NCBI GenBank assembly: GCA_022448765.1
Contig: JAKUTI010000142.1
Location: 1 to 6,888 of the forward strand
Origin: Pseudomonadales bacterium
GTDB lineage: Bacteria > Pseudomonadota > Gammaproteobacteria > Pseudomonadales > Azotimanducaceae
Length of the DNA stretch: 6,888 nucleotides
Direction: 5' to 3'
Shown here piece by piece: positions 1-5,739 of this stretch (within the stretch, counting starts at the first letter, position 1; every line of letters starts with the position of its first letter). Below the pieces are notes generated by a model. It ran no database searches. It had not been told where the DNA came from and worked only from the letters and a program-made list of their open reading frames with translations. Both the position numbers and the translations under genes were made by a program.

Positions 1-1
1 G

Positions 2-508
2 CCCGGATCCTTTAACCCACTGCATGACGGTCACACCCAAATGCGAGCCGATGCGAGCCGCCGTATTGGACAACCTGTCCAGTTCGAACTGTGTGTTCGT
101 AACGTCGACAAAGCGCTCCTCGATTTCATCGAGTTGGCCCGCCGCCGCGAGCAATTCAACGAGTCCGAATGTGTTCTAACCAACACACCGACCTTTGTTG
201 AAAAAGCAAATGTGTTAGGTCAAGAGAACGGCGTAACTTTTGTCGTCGGGGTAGATACCATCAAGCGGATTGGTGAGACGCGCTATTACGTTGACACCAA
301 GGCAAGAGATGCTGCCCTCCAAGAACTCGAAAGCTTAGGGACTCGATTTCTTGTGTACGGACGTTTGGGTGATCATGGCTTCGAAACGCTGGATGATTTA
401 TCGCTTCCGACCGCGCTTAATCGAATCGCTGTAAGTGTTCCTGAACAAGATTTTCGGGTCGACGTCTCTTCAACCGAAATGCGCATTGACTCCCCGGTAT
501 GGACCTAG
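2..508 (+). CDS. Nucleotidyltransferase, cytidylyltransferase/NMNAT-like (5' end outside window)
   Basis: This is a partial gene. The frame is open from base 2 and ends at TAG 506-508, giving 168 visible residues. The sequence begins inside the hallmark of HxGH nucleotidyltransferases: GSFNPLHDGH, with the two histidines at 23-25 and 32-34. Near the end, SSTEMR (467-484) matches the second family signature (SSTxxR), which helps bind the nucleotide triphosphate. Both active-site signatures are therefore present and the catalytic domain is nearly complete. An ATG at 41 lies after the HxGH motif and cannot be the true start. The fold is shared by enzymes that transfer an NMP group, such as NMN/nicotinate-mononucleotide adenylyltransferases and cytidylyltransferases; the substrate cannot be assigned. 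From memory, similar domains with this GSFNPLHxGH form sit behind a CinA/PncC-like NMN deamidase domain, so the missing 5' part could encode such a domain (inference). Confidence 0.82.
   Translation, partial: PGSFNPLHDGHTQMRADASRRIGQPVQFELCVRNVDKALLDFIELARRREQFNESECVLTNTPTFVEKANVLGQENGVTFVVGVDTIKRIGETRYYVDTKARDAALQELESLGTRFLVYGRLGDHGFETLDDLSLPTALNRIAVSVPEQDFRVDVSSTEMRIDSPVWT
41..60 (+). repeat. 10-bp tandem duplication inside the nucleotidyltransferase gene
   Basis: ATGCGAGCCG occurs twice head to tail (41-50 and 51-60). The unit is not a multiple of three, so gain or loss of one copy by slippage would shift the frame just after the HxGH motif. As written, the frame stays open through both copies and the downstream SSTEMR motif is in the same frame, so the present copy number is the functional one. 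Confidence 0.7.
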
Positions 509-587
509 AGCGCTCTTAGCTTAACGTTGCCTCGTCGATCACTCCTGTTTCCTATTGTCTGCTGCTACCATGCTCGGCTCGAATGCT

Positions 588-592
588 GAGAG
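588..592 (+). promoter_or_regulatory. Ribosome binding site that sets the crotonase start at 601
   Basis: GAGAG lies 8 bases before ATG 601. An earlier in-frame ATG at 583 has no purine-rich sequence before it, and the GAGAG would lie inside its coding sequence. This favours 601 as the start. Confidence 0.6.
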
Positions 593-600
593 ACGCTTAC

Positions 601-1404
601 ATGACCCATCAATATGACGATATTTCCGTGGTTCTGCACGACCACGTCGCGGTCGTTGAAATCCAACGACCACCGCATAATTTTTTCGATGTGAGCCTTA
701 TTCGACAAATCGCGAACGCCTTCGACCGCCTCGACGAAGACCTTTCCTGTAGAGCAATCGTGCTCGCGTCCGAAGGCAAGTCATTCTGTGCCGGTGCCAA
801 TTTTGGCAGCGGTGGAAACGACGAGTCCGCCAGCAATGAATTTACTGAGCAAGGCTTCATGAATACCACCGGCACGCTCTATCGTGAAGGCGTGCGACTC
901 TTCTCGGCACGAAAGCCCATCGTCGCGGCCGTTCAAGGTGCCGCCATCGGCGGAGGTCTTGGGCTTTCACTCGTCGCTGATTTTAGGATTGCATCCCCCG
1001 AAGCCCGATTTGCAGCCAATTTCGTCAAACTCGGGATTCATCCTGGATTTGGCCTTACCGTCACGCTCCCAGCGATCGTTGGCCAGCAGGCGGCCAATCT
1101 AATGTTCCTGACGGGTCGCCGTCTCAAAGGCGAAGAAGCCCTGTCATTGGGGCTGGTGGACGAACTCGTCGAGCAAACGACGCTCAGGGATCGGGCGATC
1201 GCGTTTGCGAGTGAAATCGCCGAAAACGCGCCGCTCGCGATCGTTTCCGTACGTGCGACAGCACGCCAAGGACTTGCGGAAAAAATCGACAAGGCCACCG
1301 ATCACGAATTGGCTGAGCAACAATGGTTGCGGGCAACAAACGATGCCGAAGAGGGCATCAAAGCAGTCGCCGAACGCCGCGTCGGTCAGTTCACTGGGAC
1401 TTAG
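601..1404 (+). CDS. Enoyl-CoA hydratase/isomerase (crotonase) family protein lacking both hydratase glutamates
   Basis: A 267-residue crotonase-superfamily protein, the usual length for a cytosolic acyl-CoA hydratase/isomerase. The two oxyanion-hole segments that hold the thioester carbonyl are clear: SFCAGANF (61-68) and GAAIGGGLGLSLVADFRIA (113-131). They are followed by the LGIHPGFG turn (144-151) and the SLGLVDELV segment (182-190). Aligned by eye to rat mitochondrial hydratase, the two catalytic glutamates (Glu144 and Glu164) correspond to Gly121 and Phe141. Ordinary hydratase chemistry is thus unlikely; an isomerase, thioesterase/hydrolase or other crotonase reaction is possible. The start at 601 is chosen on its Shine-Dalgarno; ATG 583 would add six residues. 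It is the first gene of a run of three, 10 bases before the LLM oxidoreductase. Family assignment is secure, the reaction is not. Confidence 0.9.
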   Translation: MTHQYDDISVVLHDHVAVVEIQRPPHNFFDVSLIRQIANAFDRLDEDLSCRAIVLASEGKSFCAGANFGSGGNDESASNEFTEQGFMNTTGTLYREGVRLFSARKPIVAAVQGAAIGGGLGLSLVADFRIASPEARFAANFVKLGIHPGFGLTVTLPAIVGQQAANLMFLTGRRLKGEEALSLGLVDELVEQTTLRDRAIAFASEIAENAPLAIVSVRATARQGLAEKIDKATDHELAEQQWLRATNDAEEGIKAVAERRVGQFTGT

Positions 1405-1407
1405 GAG
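1403..1407 (+). promoter_or_regulatory. Ribosome binding site overlapping the crotonase stop codon
   Basis: AGGAG begins within the TAG stop of the crotonase gene (1402-1404) and ends 7 bases before ATG 1415. It fixes the start of the LLM oxidoreductase and implies coupled translation of the two genes. A longer open frame starting at 1205 overlaps the crotonase gene and is not needed. Confidence 0.8.
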
Positions 1408-1414
1408 TCATTCC

Positions 1415-2284
1415 ATGGATCTTTCGAAGCTCGGCGTATGGTTCTTCACCGATGCAATGACCGCGCCCATGGCTGCCGATACCGCCAAACGCATCGAAGA
1501 TTTGGGGTTTTCTGCGTTATGGATACCCGAGACCGTCGGCCGTAATCCGTTCGTTCATGCCGCTTGGCTGCTCGCAAATACGTCCTCTCTCATCGTTGCA
1601 ACGGGGATCGCCAATATCTATCACCGAGAGCCAGGGGTGACGTTGGCAGCACAAAACACCCTAGCCGAACAGTCCGACAATCGATTCCTCCTTGGTTTGG
1701 GCGTTTCCCACAAACCACTTGTGGAAGGATTACGAGGTCTGACCTACGGGCCGCCTGTGGCGACCATGCGCGACTACTTGGCGAAAATGGCGCTCTCTCC
1801 ATACGCGGGTCCGCCACCAAAGGAGAAGCCACCGACGGTTATCGCCGCACTCGGTCCAAAAATGTTGGAGCTTGCGTCGACAAAGGCTGACGGAGCCCAT
1901 CCCTATTTCACGTCGCCATCCCATACTAAAATGGCGCGAGATACCATGGGCCCAGACAGCCTTCTTTGTGTCGAGCAGAAAGTCGTTTTCGAAACCGACC
2001 CCGTACAAGCGCGAAGCATTGCACGGAAATCGGCACAGACCTACCAGCGTCTCCCCAACTACCGAAACAATTGGCTCCGGATGGGCCTCGATGAGGCGGA
2101 TATCGATGGTGATGGTTCCGACGCGTTCATCGATGCAACCTTCGCCTGGGGCGATATCGATGCGATCAAGAATCGCATACAAGAGCATTACGACGCCGGA
2201 GCGTCGCACGTGTGCGTTCAGCCGGTCCATCCCCAAGGGACCATGGGAGAGATCGATTGGCGCGTGCTTGAGGCTCTGACGTAA
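1415..2284 (+). CDS. LLM-class (luciferase-like) flavin/F420-dependent oxidoreductase
   Basis: A 289-residue protein of the bacterial-luciferase-like superfamily, a TIM barrel that binds F420 or FMN. It resembles the actinobacterial 'probable F420-dependent oxidoreductase' group known as the MSMEG_4141 type (recalled as TIGR03620). Visible support: the N-terminal LGVWFF (6-11) and LGFSALWIPE (30-39) strands; VATGIANIYHREP (61-73), with the His-Arg pair typical of this group; LAEQSDNRFLLGLGVSH (83-99); the ALGPKMLELA strand-helix (145-154); and a C-terminal GASHVCVQP barrel strand (262-270). The substrate is unknown. It sits between a crotonase and a short-chain dehydrogenase on the same strand, which suggests a role in breaking down or modifying an acyl-CoA or related carbonyl compound. 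Whether it uses F420 or FMN cannot be settled here; a nearby flavin reductase gene makes FMNH2 a real option. Confidence 0.9.
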   Translation: MDLSKLGVWFFTDAMTAPMAADTAKRIEDLGFSALWIPETVGRNPFVHAAWLLANTSSLIVATGIANIYHREPGVTLAAQNTLAEQSDNRFLLGLGVSHKPLVEGLRGLTYGPPVATMRDYLAKMALSPYAGPPPKEKPPTVIAALGPKMLELASTKADGAHPYFTSPSHTKMARDTMGPDSLLCVEQKVVFETDPVQARSIARKSAQTYQRLPNYRNNWLRMGLDEADIDGDGSDAFIDATFAWGDIDAIKNRIQEHYDAGASHVCVQPVHPQGTMGEIDWRVLEALT

Positions 2285-2292
2285 CGGTCAGC

Positions 2293-2296
2293 AGGA
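2293..2296 (+). promoter_or_regulatory. Ribosome binding site of the short-chain dehydrogenase
   Basis: AGGA lies 7 bases before ATG 2304, in the 19-base gap after the LLM gene, supporting that start and expression as part of the three-gene unit. Confidence 0.6.
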
Positions 2297-2303
2297 AACA
2301 TTT

Positions 2304-2972
2304 ATGAGTGAATTCGACGACAAAACCGTGTTGGTAACCGGCGCCGCTGGCGCACTCGGTCAGGCGGTAGCCGATATTTTCAGCACGAGTGGTGCCCGTA
2401 TCGTGGGCGTGGACGTCGTCCCTTTCGAAGCCGTTTACGAGACTCATCAGGCCGATTTAATTGATCCGGAGGGGGCCGCACGGGTAGTCAAGTCTGTCGG
2501 CAGCATCGACATCCTCGCCAACATTGCCGGCGGATTCATGATGGGAGACTCGGTTGCGGACACCAGCGACGCGACTTGGGATTTCATGTTTAACCTCAAT
2601 GCCCGTACCGTATTAAATATGGCCCGCGCCGTAGTTCCGCCTATGCTCGAGAGAAAATCGGGCAAGATCATCAATATCGGCGCCCGCGCGGGGCTCCGCG
2701 GGAGTGCTTCAATGGCCGCCTACGCTGCGTCTAAGAGTGTCGTGATCCGTTTGACCGAAAGTCTCGCCGACGAACTTAAAACAACGGGCATTAACGTAAA
2801 TTGCATACTACCGAGCATTATCGACACCGAACGCAACCGAGCGGATATGCCAAACGCAAATTTTGATCAATGGGTCGCGCCCAAAGCGCTCGCAAAGGTC
2901 GTTCGCTTCCTTGCCTCAGAAGCCGCCGACCCCATTCACGGCGCCGCCATTCCGGTCGAGGGATTGGCTTAA
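2304..2972 (+). CDS. Short-chain dehydrogenase/reductase (SDR), NAD(P)-dependent, with Ala at the catalytic Ser position
   Basis: A compact 222-residue classical-type SDR (typical length about 250). The nucleotide-binding TGAAGALG motif is at 12-19, the LANIAGG strand at 71-77 stands for the usual NNAG, Asn97 fits the structural/catalytic asparagine, and YAASK (140-144) supplies the catalytic Tyr140 and Lys144. The catalytic serine normally lies 13 residues before the tyrosine; that position is Ala127, in the sequence IINIGARAG. The same Ser-to-Ala feature is known in dihydropteridine reductase-type SDRs, so the protein may be active but with different chemistry or substrate from 3-ketoacyl reductases. 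The short C-terminus (IHGAAIPVEGLA) lacks much of the usual substrate-loop region. It is the last gene of the unit with the crotonase and LLM oxidoreductase. Substrate unknown. Confidence 0.88.
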   Translation: MSEFDDKTVLVTGAAGALGQAVADIFSTSGARIVGVDVVPFEAVYETHQADLIDPEGAARVVKSVGSIDILANIAGGFMMGDSVADTSDATWDFMFNLNARTVLNMARAVVPPMLERKSGKIINIGARAGLRGSASMAAYAASKSVVIRLTESLADELKTTGINVNCILPSIIDTERNRADMPNANFDQWVAPKALAKVVRFLASEAADPIHGAAIPVEGLA

Positions 2973-3013
2973 ACCCACATTGAGCATTTGCAATTGTAGA
3001 TATGGCTGGCCGG

Positions 3014-3487
3014 TCAATCTGAGGAAAACCCACCGTAACTCCCGCGAAAATACACCAAAGGACGTGCTGCTGGGTCACGGACGTTCAGGTCTATAACGTC
3101 TGCGATCACTATGGTGTGATCGCCCGCCTCATGCTCGGCACGTAAACGACAATCGATGTGGGCAATAGAGCCCTCCAGTACGGGCATCCCGCTAGCCGCG
3201 GACGGCTGCCATTTAATCGATGCAACTTCGCCCACGACGGCAAACGCCTCACTCACATCGCGTTGATCCTCGCGGAGAATGTTGATGCAAAAGTCATGGC
3301 CTTTTCGAATACGAGGCCAACTCGTACTTGCGATCTGCGGAGCTATCGATACCAACGGTGGATCCAGTGACAACGACACAAAGGACTGGGCCGCAAAACC
3401 AACCAAGACGTTCGATTCGATGCCCGTCACGATCACAACGCCAGTCGCAAACTGGCTCATGCCCTCACGAAATTTCTGACTATCCAT
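3014..3487 (-). CDS. Flavin reductase (FMN-binding, HpaC-like) family protein
   Basis: A 157-residue protein of the flavin reductase-like, FMN-binding split-barrel family. Such enzymes reduce free FMN or FAD with NAD(P)H and hand the reduced flavin to a partner monooxygenase. Family marks: FATGVVIVTG (13-22) at the start, FAAQSFVSLSLDPPLVSI (31-48) for flavin binding, the hydrophobic FCINIL strand (66-71), AGDHTIVIADV (121-131) containing the characteristic GDH, and the terminal YFRGSYGGF (146-154). Start chosen at ATG 3487; the open frame runs further upstream to 3574, but the extra residues do not look like this family. A GGAG lies about 12 bases upstream, rather far for a ribosome binding site, so the start is moderately certain. 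It converges on the SDR gene and diverges from cmoA. It could serve the neighbouring LLM enzyme (inference). Confidence 0.87.
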   Translation of the reverse strand: MDSQKFREGMSQFATGVVIVTGIESNVLVGFAAQSFVSLSLDPPLVSIAPQIASTSWPRIRKGHDFCINILREDQRDVSEAFAVVGEVASIKWQPSAASGMPVLEGSIAHIDCRLRAEHEAGDHTIVIADVIDLNVRDPAARPLVYFRGSYGGFSSD

Positions 3488-3604
3488 GGGCCGGTGTGTC
3501 TCCGTCGAAACACAGGTCAGGACTGCTTCGGTCCACGACGTCCATATACAATTGGGTCTGTTGGGGTAGCACACGATCCTATCATGGCAACCACGAAGGA
3601 CAGA
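3488..3604. promoter_or_regulatory. Divergent promoter region between flavin reductase and cmoA
   Basis: These 117 bases separate two divergently oriented genes and must contain promoters for both unless transcription enters from elsewhere. For cmoA, two -10-like hexamers are visible: TACAAT at 3547-3552 and TATCAT at 3580-3585. Neither has a good -35 at the standard distance. The second overlaps ATG 3584, which would favour 3605 as the cmoA start. No convincing promoter is seen for the flavin reductase, and no clear operator repeat. Confidence 0.3.
3596..3600 (+). promoter_or_regulatory. Ribosome binding site that decides the cmoA start
   Basis: AAGGA lies 4 bases before ATG 3605, a slightly short spacing. 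Earlier in-frame ATGs at 3494 and 3584 have no good Shine-Dalgarno. The residues following 3605 (MVRDGLY) line up with the start of E. coli CmoA (MSHRDTLF) as I recall it. Confidence 0.5.
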
Positions 3605-4303
3605 ATGGTGAGGGATGGCCTGTATCAGGGTAAGAGAACGCAGATCGATCCGTTCGCATTCGACGACGCTGTAAGTGACGTATTCCCCGATATGATCCGC
3701 CGGTCAATTCCCGGATATCAAAGTCTTGTCGACATTACCGGTCTTATCGCGGCAAAACGGATGCGCCCGGGCGCTAGGTGCTACGACCTCGGCTGTTCGC
3801 ATGGCGCTACCACCGCCTCGATTTTGAAAGCAGTTGGTGATCACCGATGCGAGATCATCGCCATCGACAGCTCCGCACCGATGATTGCCGCTGCCGCCGC
3901 TAACCTGGTTGATCAAAGGATCTCGTTTAAGCATGCGGATATCCGGGATATCGACTACGTCGATGCGTCTTTCATCGCCGCGAATTTCACCCTCCAATTT
4001 TTACCACCTGAAGATCGCCTCCCCTTGTTGAAGAAGGTCCGTAAGGGACTCCGCCACGACGGCGTTTTCCTCGTCTCTGAGAAAGTTGATGACGACGGAG
4101 AATTCGCTGAATTGCACCTCGACTTTAAACGTGAAAATGGCTACAGCGAACTAGAGATAAGCCAAAAGCGTGCCGCGCTGGAAAACGTCATGAGGATCGA
4201 TTCACAAGACATGATCTTGGCTCGACTCCACGACGCTGGATTTACCGATTGCCGTATCTGGTTTCGCTGCCTGAACTGGATATCGATCCTCGCCGCTTCA
4301 TAA
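3605..4303 (+). CDS. cmoA: Carboxy-S-adenosyl-L-methionine synthase CmoA
   Basis: CmoA converts S-adenosylmethionine and prephenate into carboxy-SAM (Cx-SAM), which CmoB uses to make 5-oxyacetyl uridine (cmo5U) at position 34 of certain tRNAs. The 232-residue product (E. coli about 247) matches CmoA across its length: FDDAVSDVFPDMIRRSIPGY (19-38), the SAM-binding loop YDLGCSHGATT (60-70), the acidic end of strand 2 in IIAIDSSAPMI (84-94), ADIRDID (111-117), NFTLQFLPPEDR (127-138), LVSEK (156-160) and the strongly diagnostic FKRENGYSELEISQKR (174-189) with ALENVM (191-196). The segment from ENGYSELEIS to QKR lies where the family binds the extra carboxylate of Cx-SAM. The start at 3605 is preferred over 3584 (seven extra residues) or 3494. 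It is followed in the same frame by cmoB. Confidence 0.96.
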   Translation: MVRDGLYQGKRTQIDPFAFDDAVSDVFPDMIRRSIPGYQSLVDITGLIAAKRMRPGARCYDLGCSHGATTASILKAVGDHRCEIIAIDSSAPMIAAAAANLVDQRISFKHADIRDIDYVDASFIAANFTLQFLPPEDRLPLLKKVRKGLRHDGVFLVSEKVDDDGEFAELHLDFKRENGYSELEISQKRAALENVMRIDSQDMILARLHDAGFTDCRIWFRCLNWISILAAS

Positions 4304-4306
4304 TTC

Positions 4307-5209
4307 ATGCGTATTGCCCAATATCTCGAGACTTCTTGGCAGAGCCAAGGTCACGATATTTCACTCAAAAAACTCAATCACGGCGATTTGCCACGCTGGC
4401 TGAGCGCTATGGACTTACTTCCCGACGCCATTCCGACGTGCGTATCCCTTGGAAATACCGTGACAATAGGGGACGGTCAGGAAATCGACGACCACGAAGT
4501 TCTCGATCATTGCATCCAAACTCTTGCACCATGGCGAAAGGGTCCCTTCCAGCTGTACGGACACCCGATCGATAGCGAATGGCGTTCCGACCTCAAATGG
4601 GACCGCGTCCGATCAAATATCAATCTGCGTGGCCGCTCAGTTCTCGACGTAGGCTGCGGTAACGGCTACTACGGATGGCGTATGCTGGAAGCAGGCGCTT
4701 CGTCGGTAACCGGTATCGACTCGACCCTTCTTTTTGTGCTTCAGCACGCGCTGTTTGCTCAATACGTAGGTAATCAACGAGCGATCCTGCCCCTTCGACT
4801 GGACGACTTCAGCGCGGAGGAGCTCTTCGACGTCGTTTTCTCCATGGGAGTCCTCTATCACCAAAGAAATCCCGCCAACCACCTTGACGCGCTCTGCAAC
4901 CTGCTAATGCCCAACGGCACCTTGGTCTTAGAAACGCTCGTGTACCCCACCAAACTCGTTGCGAAGGAACGTTATGCCAGAATGAAGCGTGTCCAAATTC
5001 CTTCGATCGAAGATCTCTACCGTGACTTGGAAGCGCTGGGTTTCAACAGTGTCGACGTTAAGAACATCTCGCTAACGCGAACACGAGAGCAACGAAGCAC
5101 CGCCAACATGCCGTTTGAATCATTAGCCGAGGCACTCTCCGGTCATAATGCGCTTGAGACGGTCGAGGGGCATCGCTCCCCTGTTCGAGCCGTGATCATC
5201 GCCTCTTGA
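4307..5209 (+). CDS. cmoB: tRNA U34 carboxymethyltransferase CmoB
   Basis: CmoB transfers the carboxymethyl group of Cx-SAM to 5-hydroxyuridine 34 of tRNA, finishing the cmo5U modification that widens codon reading at the third position. The 300-residue product matches E. coli CmoB (323): LAPWRKGPFQLYG (73-85), DSEWRSDLKWDRV (89-101), the SAM-binding loop VLDVGCGNGYYGWRM (112-126), FSMGVLYHQRNP (178-189), LVLETLV (206-212), the TREQRST segment (259-265) and the terminal TVEGHRSPVRAVIIAS. Residues corresponding to the E. coli Cx-SAM carboxylate contacts as I recall them (Lys91, Tyr200, Arg315) are kept as Lys78, Tyr184 and Arg294. The N-terminus is about 13 residues shorter than in E. coli. 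The start follows the cmoA stop after one codon and has no visible Shine-Dalgarno, so its translation probably depends on ribosomes finishing cmoA. Confidence 0.96.
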   Translation: MRIAQYLETSWQSQGHDISLKKLNHGDLPRWLSAMDLLPDAIPTCVSLGNTVTIGDGQEIDDHEVLDHCIQTLAPWRKGPFQLYGHPIDSEWRSDLKWDRVRSNINLRGRSVLDVGCGNGYYGWRMLEAGASSVTGIDSTLLFVLQHALFAQYVGNQRAILPLRLDDFSAEELFDVVFSMGVLYHQRNPANHLDALCNLLMPNGTLVLETLVYPTKLVAKERYARMKRVQIPSIEDLYRDLEALGFNSVDVKNISLTRTREQRSTANMPFESLAEALSGHNALETVEGHRSPVRAVIIAS

Positions 5210-5367
5210 AGCCAAACGGATTCGACGCTCGGCGGTTGACTATTCAAATTCGTTATCCACACTACGCGCTTTAGCACGCGAACTATCTGGGCAGTCCCAT
5301 TGCCGATGAACGGATCATCTAAACACGTTATCGAACGAGCACCACGCGACCAGATCGGCCGACCAGC
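5210..5367 (+). promoter_or_regulatory. Intergenic gap with a possible promoter
   Basis: This 158-base gap follows cmoB. TTGACT at 5236-5241 is a good -35 match; the best -10 at a fitting distance is the poor CACACT at 5258-5263 (spacer 16). A GC-rich imperfect inverted repeat around 5264-5278 lacks a following T run, so no terminator is called. No Shine-Dalgarno is seen before ATG 5368. Nothing else recognisable. Confidence 0.25.
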
Positions 5368-5730
5368 ATGATTTTTTCATTTCGTTTCCGAGGAAAACAC
5401 CAACAGATACTCGCGTTGTATCAAAGCTTTTTGGATCATCCGAACCAAGGCCTGCACCCCAAAGAACTTTCCCGTATGACCGGGATCCCGATGCTCGACG
5501 TTGTTACCCGAATGGACAAGACCGCGGAGCTCTTCGTCAAACTTCCCGGACGACGCGATGGTCTAACGCGTTATCGACTCACTACCACGGCAACGGCCCG
5601 CACCACCATTCAAATTGAGCATTTGGTCGAACAACAAGTACGCAAAGAATCTTGGCTTTACTACGCATTCATCGCGATGATCTTGCTTGTCTTTTTAATA
5701 GCCGTGATGGCGATAGCACCCGCGATCTAG
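5368..5730 (+). CDS. Small protein with winged-helix-like N-terminus and C-terminal membrane anchor, function unknown
   Basis: I do not recognise this 120-residue protein as a named family. Residues about 10-73 look like a winged helix-turn-helix: a first helix (HQQILALYQSFLDH), a helix-turn-helix-like stretch HPKELSRMTGIPMLDVVTRM (30-49), then LFVKLPGRRDGLTRYRLT (55-72), which fits the last helix and wing. Residues about 97-118 (YYAFIAMILLVFLIAVMAIA) form one strong membrane helix at the very C-terminus. Basic residues just before it (Arg92, Lys93) suggest the N-terminal domain faces the cytoplasm. It would thus be a tail-anchored cytoplasmic domain able to bind DNA or a protein partner. The start is the only in-frame ATG after the stop at 5320-5322, but it has no clear ribosome binding site. 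It ends 9 bases before the acyl-CoA dehydrogenase, whose ribosome binding site overlaps its stop, so the two are probably co-expressed. Confidence 0.75.
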   Translation: MIFSFRFRGKHQQILALYQSFLDHPNQGLHPKELSRMTGIPMLDVVTRMDKTAELFVKLPGRRDGLTRYRLTTTATARTTIQIEHLVEQQVRKESWLYYAFIAMILLVFLIAVMAIAPAI

Positions 5731-5733
5731 GAG
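5729..5733 (+). promoter_or_regulatory. Ribosome binding site overlapping the stop of the small membrane protein gene
   Basis: AGGAG starts inside TAG 5728-5730 and ends 6 bases before ATG 5740. This TAGGAG arrangement is the same as at the crotonase/LLM junction and indicates coupled translation with the acyl-CoA dehydrogenase. Confidence 0.8.
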
Positions 5734-5739
5734 CGCACT

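Noticed and set aside
507..516. Perfect palindrome AGAGCGCTCT at the end of the nucleotidyltransferase gene, considered as terminator or operator
   Set aside because: It has no loop and no following T run, and a single 10-base palindrome is not enough to call an operator.
1205..1414. Upstream extension of the LLM oxidoreductase frame overlapping the crotonase gene
   Set aside because: The extension is rich in Arg, Lys and Ser, does not look like the family, and the AGGAG at 1403-1407 marks ATG 1415 as the start.
1730..2236. Long antisense open frame opposite the LLM gene
   Set aside because: It lies fully within a well-recognised gene, its product shows no familiar motif, and it has the composition of a reverse-strand shadow.
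2973..3013. Possible bidirectional terminator between the convergent SDR and flavin reductase genes
   Set aside because: No stable GC-rich stem with a T tract is visible on either strand in these 41 bases.
3488..3574. N-terminal extension of the flavin reductase to the ATG at 3574 on the minus strand
   Set aside because: The extra 29 residues do not resemble flavin reductases, which begin close to the FATGV motif, and they would occupy the divergent promoter region.
2979..5625. Shared 12-mer ATTGAGCATTTG at 2979-2990 and 5614-5625
   Set aside because: About one such 12-base coincidence is expected by chance in a window this size, and the second copy is inside a coding sequence.
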